This document shows positions 7,099 to 7,860 of a stretch of 7,860 nucleotides of DNA, one piece after another; the first letter of the stretch is position 1, and the number at the start of each line of letters is the position of its first letter. The stretch covers positions 1-7,860 of the forward strand of contig JAHZGZ010000268.1 of the NCBI GenBank assembly GCA_019420545.1, read 5' to 3'. Below the pieces are notes generated by a model, which was not told where the DNA came from, ran no database searches, and saw nothing but the letters and a program-made list of their open reading frames with translations. The translations under genes were made by a program, and so were the position numbers. Source of the stretch: Bacteroidales bacterium. Lineage in GTDB: Bacteria > Bacteroidota > Bacteroidia > Bacteroidales > Muribaculaceae.

Positions 7099-7860
7099 TT
7101 TTGGTTGGTATACCCTGTGAGCGTAAATTATGGTTGCTGATACCGAGGAGCGGTTGCTATCACTGCATACAAGCAGATGAATTTGCTCCGCATTAAAGGA
7201 TTCTTCAAATTCAATAGTTGCTTCCCCGTTTTGAATTTTCAGACAGTTGCTTTTAGCATAATCACCTAACACATACTCGATGCCTGATTTCGTTTTTACA
7301 ATACGGTCATCTCCGGCTATTGCACCTTGTTCTCTTACATTCTTAGTATAGAATACATCGCCTGCGTCATTGATGTCGGCAGATGTAGACGCTTCCAAAT
7401 CAGCTGTCTCTGCAATGACGTCGTAGTTGAAACCCGCTGTGACGGTCAATGGCAGTGTTCGGAGAATAGCTTCTTCTATCTGCTCATATGCCTCAATCTC
7501 GGCCAATGATGCATAGAAGAACACATTAAGATTACATGCTATAGCGATATATCTTGCCTTGCAGAATTCGGGGAAAATATACTGGAGTTCTGATACACCC
7601 TCAATCTCTTCGAAAGTAGCTACATCGGTCCAGTCGGTCCCGTTGTCGCTGACCTTGAAGCAGACGTCATTGTTTACATATCCTTCCGCATCATTATTGT
7701 TGACACCATAGTTATTGTCGGGGATATGGATCTTCAGTTTGGAAAGATTCAATGCCTTTCCGGCATCAACCACAGCCCAGACGTCGTATTTAAATGTAGA
7801 GGGAGTCTCGATGTCAGACAATGCCTCAGTTTTAGTGTCGCCGTCGGTGAGGGCGTTAGT
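7081..7860 (-). CDS. Discoidin-like (F5/8 type C) surface protein, partial, 5' end outside window
   Basis: The frame is open to the right edge, so the gene begins beyond 7860; the TTG at 7821 is internal. The visible part opens with an F5/8 type C (discoidin-like) carbohydrate-binding domain: ALTDGDT, VWAVVDAGKALNLSKLKI, CFKVSDNGTDWTDV, ARYIAI and ASLAEIEAYE. A second beta-sandwich domain follows from about LPLTVTAGFNYDVIAE through KIQNGEATIEF to SVSATIIYA. It then runs into RVYQPKTIRIR and a TAG at 7081-7083, in the middle of the domain. The missing end is encoded in the neighbouring frame. The protein is probably exported, and catalytic domains may lie upstream. The coding sequence is clearly lower in GC (about 33-47% in 60-base lines) than the lut operon. 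It could be a glycosidase or an adhesin; the visible part has no catalytic motif. Confidence 0.82.
   Translation of the reverse strand, partial: TNALTDGDTKTEALSDIETPSTFKYDVWAVVDAGKALNLSKLKIHIPDNNYGVNNNDAEGYVNNDVCFKVSDNGTDWTDVATFEEIEGVSELQYIFPEFCKARYIAIACNLNVFFYASLAEIEAYEQIEEAILRTLPLTVTAGFNYDVIAETADLEASTSADINDAGDVFYTKNVREQGAIAGDDRIVKTKSGIEYVLGDYAKSNCLKIQNGEATIEFEESFNAEQIHLLVCSDSNRSSVSATIIYAHRVYQPKTIRIR

Noticed and set aside
7081..7821. TTG at 7821 as the start of the discoidin-like protein
   Set aside because: The frame remains open to the window edge and the sequence before it (ALTDGDTKTEA) is part of the F5/8 type C domain.

Overview
The window looks like a chromosomal segment from a gut-type Bacteroidales bacterium, most like Muribaculaceae or a relative. 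The clues are a secreted GH2 enzyme with a PA14 module, a lutABC operon of the Bacteroidetes type, a TAnnTTTG promoter, starts without Shine-Dalgarno sequences, and a C-terminal tail of the type IX secretion (Por) style. Taxonomy is inferred from style; no 16S rRNA or marker gene is present.

Layout: (1) 70-3501, minus strand: an intact 1143-residue secreted glycoside hydrolase family 2 protein with a PA14 module. (2) 3502-3685: an AT-rich divergent control region with a good Bacteroidetes promoter for the hydrolase. (3) 3686-6511, plus strand: a tight lutA-lutB-lutC operon for oxidation of L-lactate to pyruvate. lutB is broken into two overlapping reading frames. The break fits exactly the loss of 8 nucleotides inside a conserved stretch of the LUD domain. 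(4) 6512-6727: a convergent intergenic region with several hairpins, the strongest an 11-bp perfect GC-rich stem. (5) 6728-7860, minus strand: the 3' part of a large secreted or surface protein with an F5/8 type C (discoidin-like) domain, a second beta-sandwich domain and a C-terminal sorting-type tail. It runs off the right edge, and its last part lies in a different frame from the rest.

How the genes fit together: lutABC would feed cytoplasmic lactate oxidation, while the flanking minus-strand genes encode exported proteins for glycan breakdown or binding. Nothing ties the three units into one pathway. I found no wholly new system. The points most worth checking are the two frame breaks about 2.2 kb apart (lutB and the discoidin protein), the PA14 module apparently nested inside a class I glutamine-amidotransferase-like domain of the hydrolase, and the lower GC of the discoidin gene body against its host-like tail. 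No tRNA, rRNA, CRISPR array, insertion sequence or attachment site was seen.
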